The notes: generated by a model not told the origin, from the sequence alone. 64,000 bases of DNA from Butyricimonas faecalis (GCF_003991565.1 NZ_CP032819.1:2666001-2730000), one strand, 5' to 3'. Numbered from the stretch's first letter, positions 1 to 9,709 are shown. Numbers and translations: made by a program.

Positions 1-930
1 TCCCGTTGGTTACAGATGGCAGAACAAGAGTTGAAGGTCATGGAAAAATATCACATTCATGTACGCGGGATCGAGGACTCCAATTATCCTCGCCTTCTGA
101 AGCATTGCGCGGATGCCCCTCTCGTACTATTTTATAAGGGGAGCCTTGAAGAGGACGACACAAAGAATATTGCCATCGTGGGTACTCGTAAAGCAACCGA
201 GATGGGAAAGAAGCGGATCGACACGTTGCTTCACGAACTGGCAGACACGGGCTATCACCCAAACATTATCAGCGGGCTGGCTTACGGGATTGATATTGCC
301 GCCCACACGGCATGCGTGCATTACGGGTTAAAGGCACAAGCCGTTCTAGGACATGGCCTGCACATGGTTTATCCTGCTTCACACAAAAGTATGACCGAAA
401 AGATTCTGGAGCAAGGCGGCGCTTTAATTTCCGAGTTCCCGACTTGCGCGCAGGTTTTGCCGACCAATTTTCTTCAACGCAATCGGATCGTGGCGGGGAT
501 GAGCGAGGCGACTCTTGTTGCCGAATCACCCGTCAAAGGAGGAGCCATGTCCACTGCCCGGCAGGCCTTGTCGTACAACCGGGACGTGATGGCGATTCCC
601 GGAAGACCGGAAGACCCGACTTTCAGCGGGTGTAATCTGTTGATCAAACAAAATATTGCCGCCTTAGTGGAAAATGTCAAGGATATGCTCCGGATTCTCA
701 ACTGGCCTCTCCTTTCCACCGGCCCCCAGCAGATGTCGCTGGATTTATTTTCCGAATCCAATCATGAAGTATTGCTCCTGGAGATTTTGGGAAAAACGGG
801 AGAACAAAATATCGACCAGTTACATCAACTTACACGCATCCCGGTACATGATCTCTCCGTACTTTTGTTAAAACTTGAACTGGAAGGCCGGGCCATGCAG
901 CTCCCCGGTAATTGTTACACGCTTATTTAA
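1..930 (+). CDS. dprA: DNA-processing protein DprA, 5'-truncated by the window edge
   Basis: DprA/Smf loads RecA onto incoming single-stranded DNA in the cytoplasm during transformation, and is also widespread in bacteria not known to be competent. The frame is open from base 1, and the first ATG, at 16, lies inside the protein. The visible part starts near the end of the N-terminal helix-hairpin-helix region and contains the Rossmann-like DNA_processg_A domain: VGTRKATEMGKKR, SGLAYGIDIAAH, EFPTCAQVLPTNFLQRNRI and a GGAMSTARQA loop. A C-terminal winged-helix-like tail follows (about residues 240-304 from base 16). Family members are about 360-370 residues, so roughly 60 N-terminal residues lie outside the window. 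The identity is firm; the true start cannot be seen. Confidence 0.93.
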   Translation, partial: SRWLQMAEQELKVMEKYHIHVRGIEDSNYPRLLKHCADAPLVLFYKGSLEEDDTKNIAIVGTRKATEMGKKRIDTLLHELADTGYHPNIISGLAYGIDIAAHTACVHYGLKAQAVLGHGLHMVYPASHKSMTEKILEQGGALISEFPTCAQVLPTNFLQRNRIVAGMSEATLVAESPVKGGAMSTARQALSYNRDVMAIPGRPEDPTFSGCNLLIKQNIAALVENVKDMLRILNWPLLSTGPQQMSLDLFSESNHEVLLLEILGKTGEQNIDQLHQLTRIPVHDLSVLLLKLELEGRAMQLPGNCYTLI

Positions 931-1026
931 CACGTTTCATTACAGATTTATAGCACGTCATGAATCGTAATTGAAATTTTAAACTATTATAACGTTTGCA
1001 CCTACCAAAAAATAACTCAAAAAATT

Positions 1027-1056
1027 TTTGGAATCATAAACAAAAGCATACCTTTG
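1027..1056 (+). promoter_or_regulatory. Bacteroidota sigma-70 promoter of gdhA
   Basis: A TTTG at 1027-1030 is followed after 18 bp by TACCTTTG at 1049-1056, which fits the -33 TTTG / -7 TAnnTTTG consensus of Bacteroidota. The expected start of transcription is about 60 bp before the gdhA ATG. The rest of the 931-1123 gap is AT-rich, with no other gene visible. Confidence 0.7.
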
Positions 1057-1123
1057 AACCGAATTTTGATAATTCAAGTAAATGAAAATGTTTTTTTAAA
1101 GTTTTTACTTAAACAATATTCAA

Positions 1124-2458
1124 ATGAAAGCAGAGATTAAAGAATTCATGGATGCCTTAAAGGCTAGAACCGTAGGTGAATCAGAATTCCACCAGGCAGT
1201 TCAAGAAGTGATTGAAACTGTATGGGATACTTATCAGGCAAACCCGAAATACAAGGCTAACAAGATCCTTGAGAAGATGGTAGAACCTGAAAGAGTAATC
1301 ATGTTCAGAGTGCCCTGGATCGATGATAAAGGTGAAGTACAAATCAACCGCGGTTATAGAGTACAATTCAACAGTGCTATTGGACCGTACAAAGGAGGTT
1401 TGCGTTTCCACCCGTCAGTAACCCTTGGCGGTTTGAAATTCTTAGGTTTCGAGCAAACATTCAAAAACTCTTTGACTACTCTTCCGATGGGTGGTGGTAA
1501 AGGAGGTTCAGACTTCAACCCGAAAGGAAAATCAGATAACGAAGTTATGCGTTTCTGCCAAAGCTTCATGACTGAGCTTTGCAAACATATCGGACCGAAC
1601 ACTGACGTTCCTGCTGGTGATATCGGTGTTGGTGCTCGTGAAATCGGTTTCTTGTTCGGACAATACAAGAGAATCCGTAACGAATTCACCGGTGTATTAA
1701 CCGGAAAGAACCGCGAATTCGGTGGTTCAAGAGTACGTCCGGAAGCTACCGGTTACGGTACCGTATACTTTGCACAACACATGTTGGCAGAGAAAGGTGA
1801 GAAAATCGCCGGTAAGACTGTAGCTATCTCTGGTTTCGGTAACGTGGCTTGGGGTGCTGCTCAGAAATTAGTTCAATTGGGAGCTAAATTGGTTACCATT
1901 TCTGGTCCTGACGGATATATCTATGACGAGAAAGGTTTAACTCAAGAGGGTGTAGACTACATGTTGGAATTGCGTGCTAGCAACAATGACGTTGTAGCTC
2001 CTTACGCTGAGAAATTCGGTGCTAAATTCTTCCCGAAACGTAAACCGTGGGAAGTAAAATGCGACATCGCATTCCCTTGCGCTATCCAAAACGAGTTGAA
2101 CGAAGAAGATGCAAAACAATTGGTTGCTAACGGTTGCCAAATGGTTGTTGAAACTTCTAACATGGGTTGTACTGCTGAGGCTGTTAACTACTTGAACGAG
2201 CACATTACTTTCGCTCCTGGTAAAGCAGCTAACGCCGGTGGTGTTGCCGTTTCTGGTCTTGAAATGAGCCAAAACTCAATGAGATATAGCTGGACTGCTG
2301 AAGAAGTAGACGCTAAATTGTCTCAGATCATGAAAGATATCCACGATACTTGTGTTAAATACGGTAAAGAGGGTAACAAGATCAACTACGTTAAGGGTGC
2401 TAACATCGGTGGCTTTATCAAAGTTGCTGAAGCTATGTGCGCTCAAGGACACTGCTAA
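1124..2458 (+). CDS. gdhA: NADP-type glutamate dehydrogenase
   Basis: This hexameric cytoplasmic enzyme interconverts glutamate with 2-oxoglutarate plus ammonium and is a main ammonium-assimilation route in Bacteroidales. The 444-residue length is normal for the small NADP-dependent class. Visible motifs are the substrate-binding GGLRFHPSV and LPMGGGKGG segments (catalytic Lys in the latter), PAGDIGVGAREIG, and the nucleotide-binding GFGNVAWGAA around residue 240. Codon use is biased to GGT, GCT and AAC, unlike the neighbouring genes, which suggests high expression. It stands alone between a clear promoter and a terminator hairpin. Confidence 0.97.
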   Translation: MKAEIKEFMDALKARTVGESEFHQAVQEVIETVWDTYQANPKYKANKILEKMVEPERVIMFRVPWIDDKGEVQINRGYRVQFNSAIGPYKGGLRFHPSVTLGGLKFLGFEQTFKNSLTTLPMGGGKGGSDFNPKGKSDNEVMRFCQSFMTELCKHIGPNTDVPAGDIGVGAREIGFLFGQYKRIRNEFTGVLTGKNREFGGSRVRPEATGYGTVYFAQHMLAEKGEKIAGKTVAISGFGNVAWGAAQKLVQLGAKLVTISGPDGYIYDEKGLTQEGVDYMLELRASNNDVVAPYAEKFGAKFFPKRKPWEVKCDIAFPCAIQNELNEEDAKQLVANGCQMVVETSNMGCTAEAVNYLNEHITFAPGKAANAGGVAVSGLEMSQNSMRYSWTAEEVDAKLSQIMKDIHDTCVKYGKEGNKINYVKGANIGGFIKVAEAMCAQGHC

Positions 2459-2481
2459 TCATACAGTAAGTCTATATAAAG

Positions 2482-2511
2482 AATCCGCCTCGGTAACGGG
2501 GCGGATTTTTT
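2482..2511 (+). terminator. Intrinsic terminator of gdhA
   Basis: AATCCGCC at 2482-2489 pairs with GGCGGATT at 2500-2507 and is followed by a T run, 24 bp after the gdhA stop. Confidence 0.85.
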
Positions 2512-2607
2512 ATATCCGAATCTGTAAAATTGATAAAACAAAAAGTAATCTGGATATGTCATTGTCAAGTTGTTTCCTATATTTTCGCGTCATGAAAATA
2601 TTAAAGT

Positions 2608-3993
2608 ATGGGAACTCATAATAAATCATCACAAAGTGCGGTCCGGATGGATATGCTGCACGGTAGTTTGCTGAACAAGATTCTGTTGTTTTCCCTACCG
2701 TTAGCGGCAAGCAGTATTCTGCAACAATTATTCAACTCGGTAGATGTCGCTGTTGTTGGGAAATTCGCCAGTGATCAAGCTCTAGCCGCCGTGGGAAGTA
2801 ATGCTTCGGTCATCAGCTTGATGATCAACTTGTTTGTTGGGATTTCTGTCGGGGCAAATGTCGTGATTGCCAACTATATCGGGCAGAAGGATGAACGAGG
2901 AATCAAGAGTGCCGTACACACGACTTCCGTTATCGCCCTGGTAAGCGGGTGCCTGCTACTCGTGGTGGGTTTACTCATCGCCCGACCAATTCTGGAAGCC
3001 ATGGACACCCCGGATGATGTCATCGATCTGGCAGTTCTGTATCTCCGCATTTACTTTCTCGGGATGCCTTTTTTCATGATATACAATTTCGGGGCAAGTA
3101 TTCTTCGTAGTATGGGTGACACGAAACGTCCTCTTTATTGCCTCGTCGCGGCTGGGATGATCAACACGGTGCTAAATCTGTTACTGGTGATTGTCTTCAA
3201 AATGAGTGTCGCGGGGGTTGCCATCGGTACCGTCATTGCCAACATGTTTAGCGCGGGGGTGGTCATATACATTCTTCGGCACGAGAAGGGGCCTTTCAAG
3301 TTAGATATCAAGCATCTCCAAATTGCCCGTCCCGAATTGCGGAAAGTTCTTCAGATCGGAATTCCCGCGGGAATACAGGGGATGGTGTTCTCGATTGCCA
3401 ATATTTTCATACAAGCTGCTGTCAACCGATTCGGTTCCGCTGCCATTGCCGGTTCTGCCGCGGCCCTCACGTACGAGTATTATTGCTATTTCGTGGTCAG
3501 CGCTTTCAGCCAGGCCGCGGTAACTTTTATCAGCCAGAATTACGGGGCCGGACAGATAGAGCGCTGTAAAAAAATTTTCCGCCTGACGATGTTATTAAGC
3601 GTTGTCTGTTGCGGGCTACTGAACGTGCTATTTGTCTGGCAGAAACATTTCGCGATCAGTTTCTTCACGTCCAGCCCGGAAGTATTCCATTACGCTGCGC
3701 TCCGCATGAATATTGTCTTACTGACACAATGTATCGCGAGCTCTTATGAAATTGCCGGGGCAGCACTCCGAGGACTTGGCTATTCCATGCTACCGGCTAT
3801 TCTCACCGTATTCGGAACCTGCGTTTTACGATTATTGTGGATATATCTTGTCTGTCCGTTATTGCCCAGTTTCGATGCATTGATGGTGATTTATCCTATT
3901 TCGTGGATCGTGACCGGTGCTGCCGTCCTGGTGGCCTATTACGTGATACAGAAAAAGTTATTCCGGCCCAAAGAAATACCGACTTTTGCCTAA
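2608..3993 (+). CDS. MATE family multidrug/cation exporter
   Basis: Inner-membrane antiporter of the MATE family (NorM/DinF/MepA type), which uses a Na+ or H+ gradient to export cationic or other small compounds. At 461 residues with about 12 hydrophobic segments it is full length. The start of the first MatE repeat shows the typical KILLFSLPLAASSILQQLFN stretch, followed by VDVAVVGKFASDQALAAVG; a second repeat begins near residue 235 (VLQIGIPAGIQGMVFSI). It is monocistronic; a TATTTTCG element at 2580-2587, one base off TAnnTTTG, may be its promoter. The substrate cannot be inferred. Confidence 0.93.
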   Translation: MGTHNKSSQSAVRMDMLHGSLLNKILLFSLPLAASSILQQLFNSVDVAVVGKFASDQALAAVGSNASVISLMINLFVGISVGANVVIANYIGQKDERGIKSAVHTTSVIALVSGCLLLVVGLLIARPILEAMDTPDDVIDLAVLYLRIYFLGMPFFMIYNFGASILRSMGDTKRPLYCLVAAGMINTVLNLLLVIVFKMSVAGVAIGTVIANMFSAGVVIYILRHEKGPFKLDIKHLQIARPELRKVLQIGIPAGIQGMVFSIANIFIQAAVNRFGSAAIAGSAAALTYEYYCYFVVSAFSQAAVTFISQNYGAGQIERCKKIFRLTMLLSVVCCGLLNVLFVWQKHFAISFFTSSPEVFHYAALRMNIVLLTQCIASSYEIAGAALRGLGYSMLPAILTVFGTCVLRLLWIYLVCPLLPSFDALMVIYPISWIVTGAAVLVAYYVIQKKLFRPKEIPTFA

Positions 3994-4004
3994 TAAGGTA
4001 AATG

Positions 4005-4066
4005 TTTAGGGTTATATCCCGAAAAACTTTTCAAACACAGATTGTTTTTCGGGGTATAACCCTAAA
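4005..4066. terminator. Bidirectional terminator between MATE gene and SusC locus
   Basis: A 23-bp inverted repeat (4005-4027 with 4044-4066, one mismatch) with an AT-rich loop lies between the convergent MATE and thioredoxin genes. It can form the same hairpin in transcripts from both strands. Confidence 0.8.
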
Positions 4067-4083
4067 TCAATTAAAAATGACTT

Positions 4084-5259
4084 CTATTTTCGGGAAAAAT
4101 ATTTCTCGATGATCTCTTCCAAAAGAGGACCATGCGGATTACGAGCATGAATTTTACCGGAAGTATCGATTAAAACCGTAAATGGTATTGCTTGTACCCC
4201 GTAATCAACACGGGAAGTACTTTCCCAACCTTTCAGTTCGGAAATCTGGATACCTGCCGGGTGATGCTTGTCCAAAGCCCCTTCCCATTTTTCCCGGTCA
4301 GAATCAACGGATACCCCCACGATTTGTAATCCTTGATGTTCATATTTTTCCTGCAATTTCTTTAACAAAGGAATCTCTTGAATGCAAGGAATACACCAAG
4401 ATGCCCAGAAGTCCAGTAAGACGAGTTGTTTCTTACCAATATAATCCGATAAGCGAATCTCTTCCCCCTCTGGCGTTCGGGCTACAACCTCCCGATAGGG
4501 CATTCCCACTTTCGTGGCTTTCTGCGAATACATGAAATAATCCTGTTTCTCTTGACGAGCCCGGATTAACGCCTCGTATTGCTCCCGTATTTCAGGACGA
4601 ATCGTCGGGTAAATTTTGTCTACAAATGCCTTACTATACGCATCCATCCCGCAACAATGAAAGAAGAAGAACTCCCCAATTTCGGTACCCCTGTATTCCC
4701 GAATAAAGTTTTCTGATGCCGGAATGATATTTTCTTTGAAAATCGTACTACTTTTCTGGTTATAGTAAGTATCCACTTCATTTTCCACGCTCCCCGGTAA
4801 ACGTTTCACGCTATCCCGTTCCTGCCATAAAAGCTGACGTTGACGCACTGTTTCTCGTTTTGCCTCTCCTATGGTTGCCATGTAACGTTCGTTTACAGGG
4901 GTCCCGGAGACGATGATTCCCAGTGTGTCATAAACCATTGTAATATCTCCGGGTTCAATCACCACGGTCATAGAACCCATATCCGGGATCTGATAGTCAA
5001 CGTCATCAATTGTCACCACGTAGACTGTCGGTTTTTGTACCGTTCCATCAAACCGAAATTTGCCATCCTGTATTTTGATGCTATCCACGGGACAGGTTTT
5101 CTCTTTAGAAAAATAGAATGTGGCAGGCGTGAGCTTCACCAGACATCCATCATAACGAGCAGGCAAATTCCCGGTAAGCGAGTAGTGATTTCCTTCCTCA
5201 CAGGAAGAAAAAAGTCCCGCTGCTGCGAGCAACAGGACGATTAGATTATTTCTCAACAT
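4084..5259 (-). CDS. TlpA-family thioredoxin-fold lipoprotein with DUF4369-like N-terminus
   Basis: Predicted lipoprotein of about 391 residues. The start at 5259 is chosen because GAGGAGGG precedes it by a few bases and the protein then begins directly with a lipoprotein signal (MLRNNLIVLLLAAAGLFSSC). Residues about 25-110 resemble the DUF4369 beta domain common in this family. The C-terminal third is an AhpC/TSA-Redoxin domain with the redox motif WASWCIPC in LLDFWASWCIPCIQE and a cis-proline segment (AIPFTVLID). Such proteins act in the periplasm or at the outer membrane as thiol-disulfide reductases. It is the last gene of the sigma/SusC/SusD operon and overlaps the previous gene by 14 bp, indicating translational coupling. 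The substrate is unknown. Confidence 0.85.
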   Translation of the reverse strand: MLRNNLIVLLLAAAGLFSSCEEGNHYSLTGNLPARYDGCLVKLTPATFYFSKEKTCPVDSIKIQDGKFRFDGTVQKPTVYVVTIDDVDYQIPDMGSMTVVIEPGDITMVYDTLGIIVSGTPVNERYMATIGEAKRETVRQRQLLWQERDSVKRLPGSVENEVDTYYNQKSSTIFKENIIPASENFIREYRGTEIGEFFFFHCCGMDAYSKAFVDKIYPTIRPEIREQYEALIRARQEKQDYFMYSQKATKVGMPYREVVARTPEGEEIRLSDYIGKKQLVLLDFWASWCIPCIQEIPLLKKLQEKYEHQGLQIVGVSVDSDREKWEGALDKHHPAGIQISELKGWESTSRVDYGVQAIPFTVLIDTSGKIHARNPHGPLLEEIIEKYFSRK

Positions 5260-7258
5260 GATTTCCCTCCTCTTTAAGAATTTCGATAACATAAGAAATC
5301 TCATCCATCAGACCACTGGGACTTCCACCGTATCCTTCCGCACGATAACGGATACGCCCATTTTTGAGGATGGCTTTTTGAGGAATACCCGATGTCCCCG
5401 GGAACATGGATTTATACACGACATTCCGGGTATTTTTTCCTTTGGGATTCGCATCATACAGCACCTGCATATTCCGGAAATTATTCTTTTCCCATAATGC
5501 ATCAATTTTTTCTTTTCTCGGTTCATCCTGCGTGATCACGAAATAGAATTTCACGGTCGGATCATTCGCATAAAGATCCACGGCCATTTGCATCCCATCC
5601 AACGCTGCAATACAAGGTGCACACCACAAGGCCCAGAAGTCAATGACCACAATTTCATCTTTTTTGAAACGAGCAGATTTTACTTTACCTCCCGAATGTG
5701 ATTCCAGAACAAAAGGTTCAAAGGGCACATCGATCATTTCAGCCCGGAGTTGCTTTTTTATTTTTTCAATTACATGTTTAGGTTTTAGGGAAGCAATCCA
5801 TGCTTCAAAAGTGGCCGGTTTATCTTTTAATGCGGCATACTGTTCTCGCAATTTATCATAAATCACGGGGGTCATCTGTCCTGCACTAGCAATGCCTTTC
5901 ATGGCATCGAAGGCTTCATCATTACGACCCAACTTTTCCAGACTCGCGATATATGCTTCGTTTCCTGCCGGATAAGAGGCATACCGTTGATCTTCGTCTA
6001 TCAAATTCATTACATCCACAACTTCCTGATAACGACCACATTTCTCGGCCACCTGGGCATACACGCCAATATAATAATTCAACCACAAGCGAGCGAGTTC
6101 TTCCGCTTGACGGGGAGAAGCGGTAATCGTTTGACTATAGGATCCATCCCCCACCTTAGCAATCATCTGGTCGATGAATTTTCTGGCAATCTCGACATAA
6201 GTTTCCGGTGGCGTGGGTGTTTTCCGAATAGCAAACTCGACACTCTTTCGGAAGACATCATTAATCATTACCATATCCATCTCGGGTAATATTTCTTCCA
6301 ATTTCTTGTAATTTCCCGATTTATAATACCTCGTGGCCAATTCTCTGTAAAAATTGTTATACACGAATCCCCGGGGATTCGGATTCTTTCTCCATGCCTC
6401 GATCGGGAAATCTTTTCTAAATCGGTCGGCAGCCGCAAAGTATTCCTCCCCAGATAGGCGATCCAACTCAAATGAACGGTTAAAACGGGCCACTCCACCA
6501 TAAGGGAACAACTTAAGTATCACTTGATCCACGCTATCCGCCTTTGCTTTATTTTTCAAGTCAAACCGGTAAGTATTACTGATTTCCTCGTATTCATTCT
6601 CGGTCAAATCCGGTTGGTTTTCCATGACTTTCAACAAGTGTGCTATTCCGGGACGGCTGTTATCACCATACATTTTTTTCAAAACAGATTTCATTGTTCC
6701 GAAGAAGCGTCGACCATATTGAGGATAATGTTTTGCCTCTTGATCTGTCCACATCATTGCAGCCTCATCAGAAATCTCCTTGTAGTTCCCAGAGAAATAA
6801 TTCCCGGTTTCCGATCCCAGCGAAGGCATCCGGAACACGCCCCAAGCAAGGTATCTACCCGGTAAATAATCTCCCGCACTATTTTGGGGGATAAACATAA
6901 ACCCGTTATCGTTATTATTATCCGTTGAATCCGGTTGCAAGGTAAACGTGGACTGGAATTTAAAAGCGATAAAAGCACAATTTTCCGGCATCTCGAAAGT
7001 TCCTTTCCAAAGCTCTCCTTCCTGTTTTAATTGCACATCACCCATCTCCCAGTGATAAAAATTATACATATAAATGATCCCGACCAAATCGGACTTACCT
7101 TCTAATGGTCCTCCTTTCGGATTATACGTCAATTCCAAACTCTGACCGGCCACGGGTACTTCCGGATTTAAAGTCAAACGAGACTCCTTTTGCTGGCCCA
7201 AAGCCATGTTAACCATGGCCAGGCAAGCAAAAAGGACATAAACAAGTTTCTTTTTCAT
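5246..7258 (-). CDS. Secreted helical-repeat protein with C-terminal TlpA-like thioredoxin domain
   Basis: A 670-residue protein with a type I signal peptide (MKKKLVYVLFACLAMVNMALGQQ). Residues about 25-130 form an N-terminal beta region. The middle (about 150-500) is largely helical and TPR-like. The C-terminal domain is thioredoxin-like: IVVIDFWALWCAPCIAALDG carries the CxxC pair, with a later GIPQKAILKNG strand. This long architecture recurs next to SusC/SusD pairs in Odoribacteraceae-type genomes. It is presumably periplasmic, reducing disulfides in imported peptides or in partner proteins; this role is inferred. It lies between the SusD-associated lipoprotein and the second thioredoxin protein in one operon. 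Confidence 0.8.
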   Translation of the reverse strand: MKKKLVYVLFACLAMVNMALGQQKESRLTLNPEVPVAGQSLELTYNPKGGPLEGKSDLVGIIYMYNFYHWEMGDVQLKQEGELWKGTFEMPENCAFIAFKFQSTFTLQPDSTDNNNDNGFMFIPQNSAGDYLPGRYLAWGVFRMPSLGSETGNYFSGNYKEISDEAAMMWTDQEAKHYPQYGRRFFGTMKSVLKKMYGDNSRPGIAHLLKVMENQPDLTENEYEEISNTYRFDLKNKAKADSVDQVILKLFPYGGVARFNRSFELDRLSGEEYFAAADRFRKDFPIEAWRKNPNPRGFVYNNFYRELATRYYKSGNYKKLEEILPEMDMVMINDVFRKSVEFAIRKTPTPPETYVEIARKFIDQMIAKVGDGSYSQTITASPRQAEELARLWLNYYIGVYAQVAEKCGRYQEVVDVMNLIDEDQRYASYPAGNEAYIASLEKLGRNDEAFDAMKGIASAGQMTPVIYDKLREQYAALKDKPATFEAWIASLKPKHVIEKIKKQLRAEMIDVPFEPFVLESHSGGKVKSARFKKDEIVVIDFWALWCAPCIAALDGMQMAVDLYANDPTVKFYFVITQDEPRKEKIDALWEKNNFRNMQVLYDANPKGKNTRNVVYKSMFPGTSGIPQKAILKNGRIRYRAEGYGGSPSGLMDEISYVIEILKEEGNHVEK

Positions 7259-7287
7259 ACGCTACAAACAATTATTTTTACAGTGAT

Positions 7288-8199
7288 TTATTCAAAGGTG
7301 GTATTACCCATTTTTCGAAGATCAATACCAAATTCTTTCTTATAGTAATCAATTAAAATATTCCATTTTTTCTGGATTAATTCGTATTCCGGGTTATTCA
7401 GGAACCAAGCAACTTCCTCATCCGTCTTTTCCCGCAGGTTATATAAAAAAGATTTTAAGTCATTCTCCTTGGCTCGAGTCCATGCATAACTTCCCCAGAA
7501 CCATTCTCCCGGTATTCCATTATAATAGGATGAAGGCAGGAATCCTCTTTTCCGGTAAGCCTCCAACGCTTCAGCCCCGGCAGAAGGGAGGGCAGGAACA
7601 GTCTCGTAATCCGTATCTTCATAGAATTCTTCCGGAACATCCAATAATCCTTGAGCGATGTAGTAATCCCATGTCGCCCCCAATAGTTCGTTTTTCCTTG
7701 CTTTTTTGGTTGCGGCATCCATCGTAGTCAAATTTGCATTCATGCCTCCAATAATAAGCGCATTACCATTTACGCGATAATTATATTGAATTTTACCCCA
7801 ACCGCGATCCCAATAGATTGAATCGGCCAAAAAGACCCGGTAGGGCATTCCTCCTTTTTTCAAAAACTCTTCCGGAAAAAACTGGAGCCAAATATCCTGA
7901 ATATAATCAAGCATGGCATCGACATAGCGGGTTTCTCCCATGGTCACCCGATAGGTTTGCGCACTACCGCCTGCCGATGCCTGCGTCCAAAAAGCATCTT
8001 TTTCCGTGTAATTATAAAGCACGTAAGACGTGTAGGTATCGAATATTTGCTGAATCCGATTGTTTGCCTCCTCCGAAGCGTCTCCCTGCGGCAGTACGTA
8101 ATCTGGCAATATTTCGTCCGGTGCACCGATTTTCGTGTCATCGCTGCAAGAAATACATGCAGCCCACAGGCAAGTTATAGCTAATAATATCTTTTTCAT
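7288..8199 (-). CDS. SusD-associated lipoprotein, Peptidase_Mx1-like but without the zinc motif
   Basis: A 303-residue lipoprotein (MKKILLAITCLWAACISCSDD, Cys at about 18). Its position after SusD and its layout (DEILPDYVLPQGDASEEANN..IQQIFDTY, then FPEEFLKKGGMPYRVFLADS) match the 'putative zinc-binding metallopeptidase' lipoproteins of SusC/SusD loci. The HExxH expected in the middle is absent: the corresponding stretch reads LLGATWDYYIAQG. It is therefore probably a non-catalytic, surface-exposed binding protein. The family assignment is by pattern recognition and is moderate; operon membership is clear (gap 17 bp to susD). Confidence 0.6.
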   Translation of the reverse strand: MKKILLAITCLWAACISCSDDTKIGAPDEILPDYVLPQGDASEEANNRIQQIFDTYTSYVLYNYTEKDAFWTQASAGGSAQTYRVTMGETRYVDAMLDYIQDIWLQFFPEEFLKKGGMPYRVFLADSIYWDRGWGKIQYNYRVNGNALIIGGMNANLTTMDAATKKARKNELLGATWDYYIAQGLLDVPEEFYEDTDYETVPALPSAGAEALEAYRKRGFLPSSYYNGIPGEWFWGSYAWTRAKENDLKSFLYNLREKTDEEVAWFLNNPEYELIQKKWNILIDYYKKEFGIDLRKMGNTTFE

Positions 8200-8216
8200 G
8201 ATCTTCTATTTTACGT

Positions 8217-9689
8217 TTATTGAATCTCACCTTGTCTCGCACTCATCTCCCGTGACGGATTCTGGATAAGAGCCCTGTTTTGTAATACGACACTATTAGG
8301 AAACGGTATAGTATACATGGGATCGCCTTGTTGCAGCACATATTCATATACCGCTCCTCCTTTTTCAGCCTTATACGCGTGTTTGATTTCCGGCATTCCC
8401 TGACGACGTAAATCGAACCAGCGATGGCCTTCAAAACAAAGTTCTTTTCGACGTTCCAACCGGATTTCATCTAAAAGGGACTGACCACTCAGGGTTACAT
8501 CCGTGTAACCGATGATGCGGGTCTTCCGGAATGCATTCAATTCGGCCAACGCCAAGCCCTCCTCTCCGGAAAGGGCATAAGCTTCCATCCGGTTCAAAAA
8601 GGCTTCTGCCGAACGGATAGATTGTCCTAATTCCGAACTCCCCGTTGGCTTTTTCAGGTATACAGTATTTGCCTCATCCGCAGTTTTGAGTGCATAAGCC
8701 AAAAAACGTTGGTCATTCTCCTGATCCCATAAAACCCGGAAAGCAGGCGCTGTTCCCGGTAGATATTCCCAGTGACTTGCAACCGCAGTCGGTCCGAAAA
8801 TCCATTCGATCTCCGGGTTATTGTAAGAAATCGTGGCATAACCGTTATCCGTCAAGATAGCATCCAGGTTATTTACCATATTCAACAATTCAATTCCTTG
8901 TTTTTCTGCTTTCTCAACCTCGGCAATACACTCTTTATAATTCTCCATGTACAGATAAACCCGGGAAAGCAGGATATGAATAGCCGGTTGATTGATCCGG
9001 AAATTCTTACGCATAATCGGAAGGGGATCCAGTAAACGGGCGGCTTCCAACAAATCTTTCAGAATCACTTCTTCATAAATATATCCCACCGTGGAACGTT
9101 CTATGTTCTTTTCCGTCAAATCGGAAATCAGACGAACCGGAACTCCTAAAGCGTCCTTATTATGGTTATAGGGTTCCCCATAAATATTAACCAGCTGGAA
9201 ATACAATAACGCCCTCACAGCAAGAGCTTCAGCCTTCACCCGATCCCGATCTTCCTGTGTTCCTATGGCCTCATCAATATAATCCAGCACGGCGTTACAT
9301 CCCAATATCTTTGAATAGAATTGAGCGTACGTGGTAGAACTTGCCGTTGTATTGATTTCACTATCGTAGCCATCATAATCGGCAAGAGTCGGCTGCCATG
9401 AATAGATCGGGAACTGGGTGATAGCATTTGCCGTTTCCACGGTCCCTTCCGGATCCCACTGACTTGTATAAGTCAAAAAATGAGCACAATCATCATCCAT
9501 CAAAGATAAGAAAGAAAAGCTCGGGGTCGACTCATCAGGATACCCCGTACCCAACAATAATTCCGAAAAGTCAGATGCTGTTTTCGGGATTACTTCACTT
9601 TGGGATTCTTCTTTCAAAAAATCACTACAAGAACCCAGCATAAACGATCCCAGGATAGCTCCTAAAATAAATATCTTGTTTTTCATCAT
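8217..9689 (-). CDS. RagB/SusD family nutrient-binding lipoprotein
   Basis: Outer-membrane lipoprotein of 490 residues that caps the SusC barrel and captures the substrate. The lipobox is in FMLGSCSDFL. SusD N-terminal features follow: SDFSELLLGTGYP, VLDYIDEAIGTQEDRDRVKAEALAVRALLYFQLVNIYG. The C-terminal signature LLDEIRLERRKELCFEGHRWFDLRRQGMPE is typical. It lies 20 bp downstream of its SusC partner, in the same transcript. The cargo cannot be deduced: no glycoside hydrolase is linked, and the accompanying thioredoxin proteins and peptidase-like lipoprotein point towards a peptide or thiol-containing compound (inference). Confidence 0.93.
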   Translation of the reverse strand: MMKNKIFILGAILGSFMLGSCSDFLKEESQSEVIPKTASDFSELLLGTGYPDESTPSFSFLSLMDDDCAHFLTYTSQWDPEGTVETANAITQFPIYSWQPTLADYDGYDSEINTTASSTTYAQFYSKILGCNAVLDYIDEAIGTQEDRDRVKAEALAVRALLYFQLVNIYGEPYNHNKDALGVPVRLISDLTEKNIERSTVGYIYEEVILKDLLEAARLLDPLPIMRKNFRINQPAIHILLSRVYLYMENYKECIAEVEKAEKQGIELLNMVNNLDAILTDNGYATISYNNPEIEWIFGPTAVASHWEYLPGTAPAFRVLWDQENDQRFLAYALKTADEANTVYLKKPTGSSELGQSIRSAEAFLNRMEAYALSGEEGLALAELNAFRKTRIIGYTDVTLSGQSLLDEIRLERRKELCFEGHRWFDLRRQGMPEIKHAYKAEKGGAVYEYVLQQGDPMYTIPFPNSVVLQNRALIQNPSREMSARQGEIQ

Positions 9690-9709
9690 GTTAACAATTA
9701 TCCGTTCAA

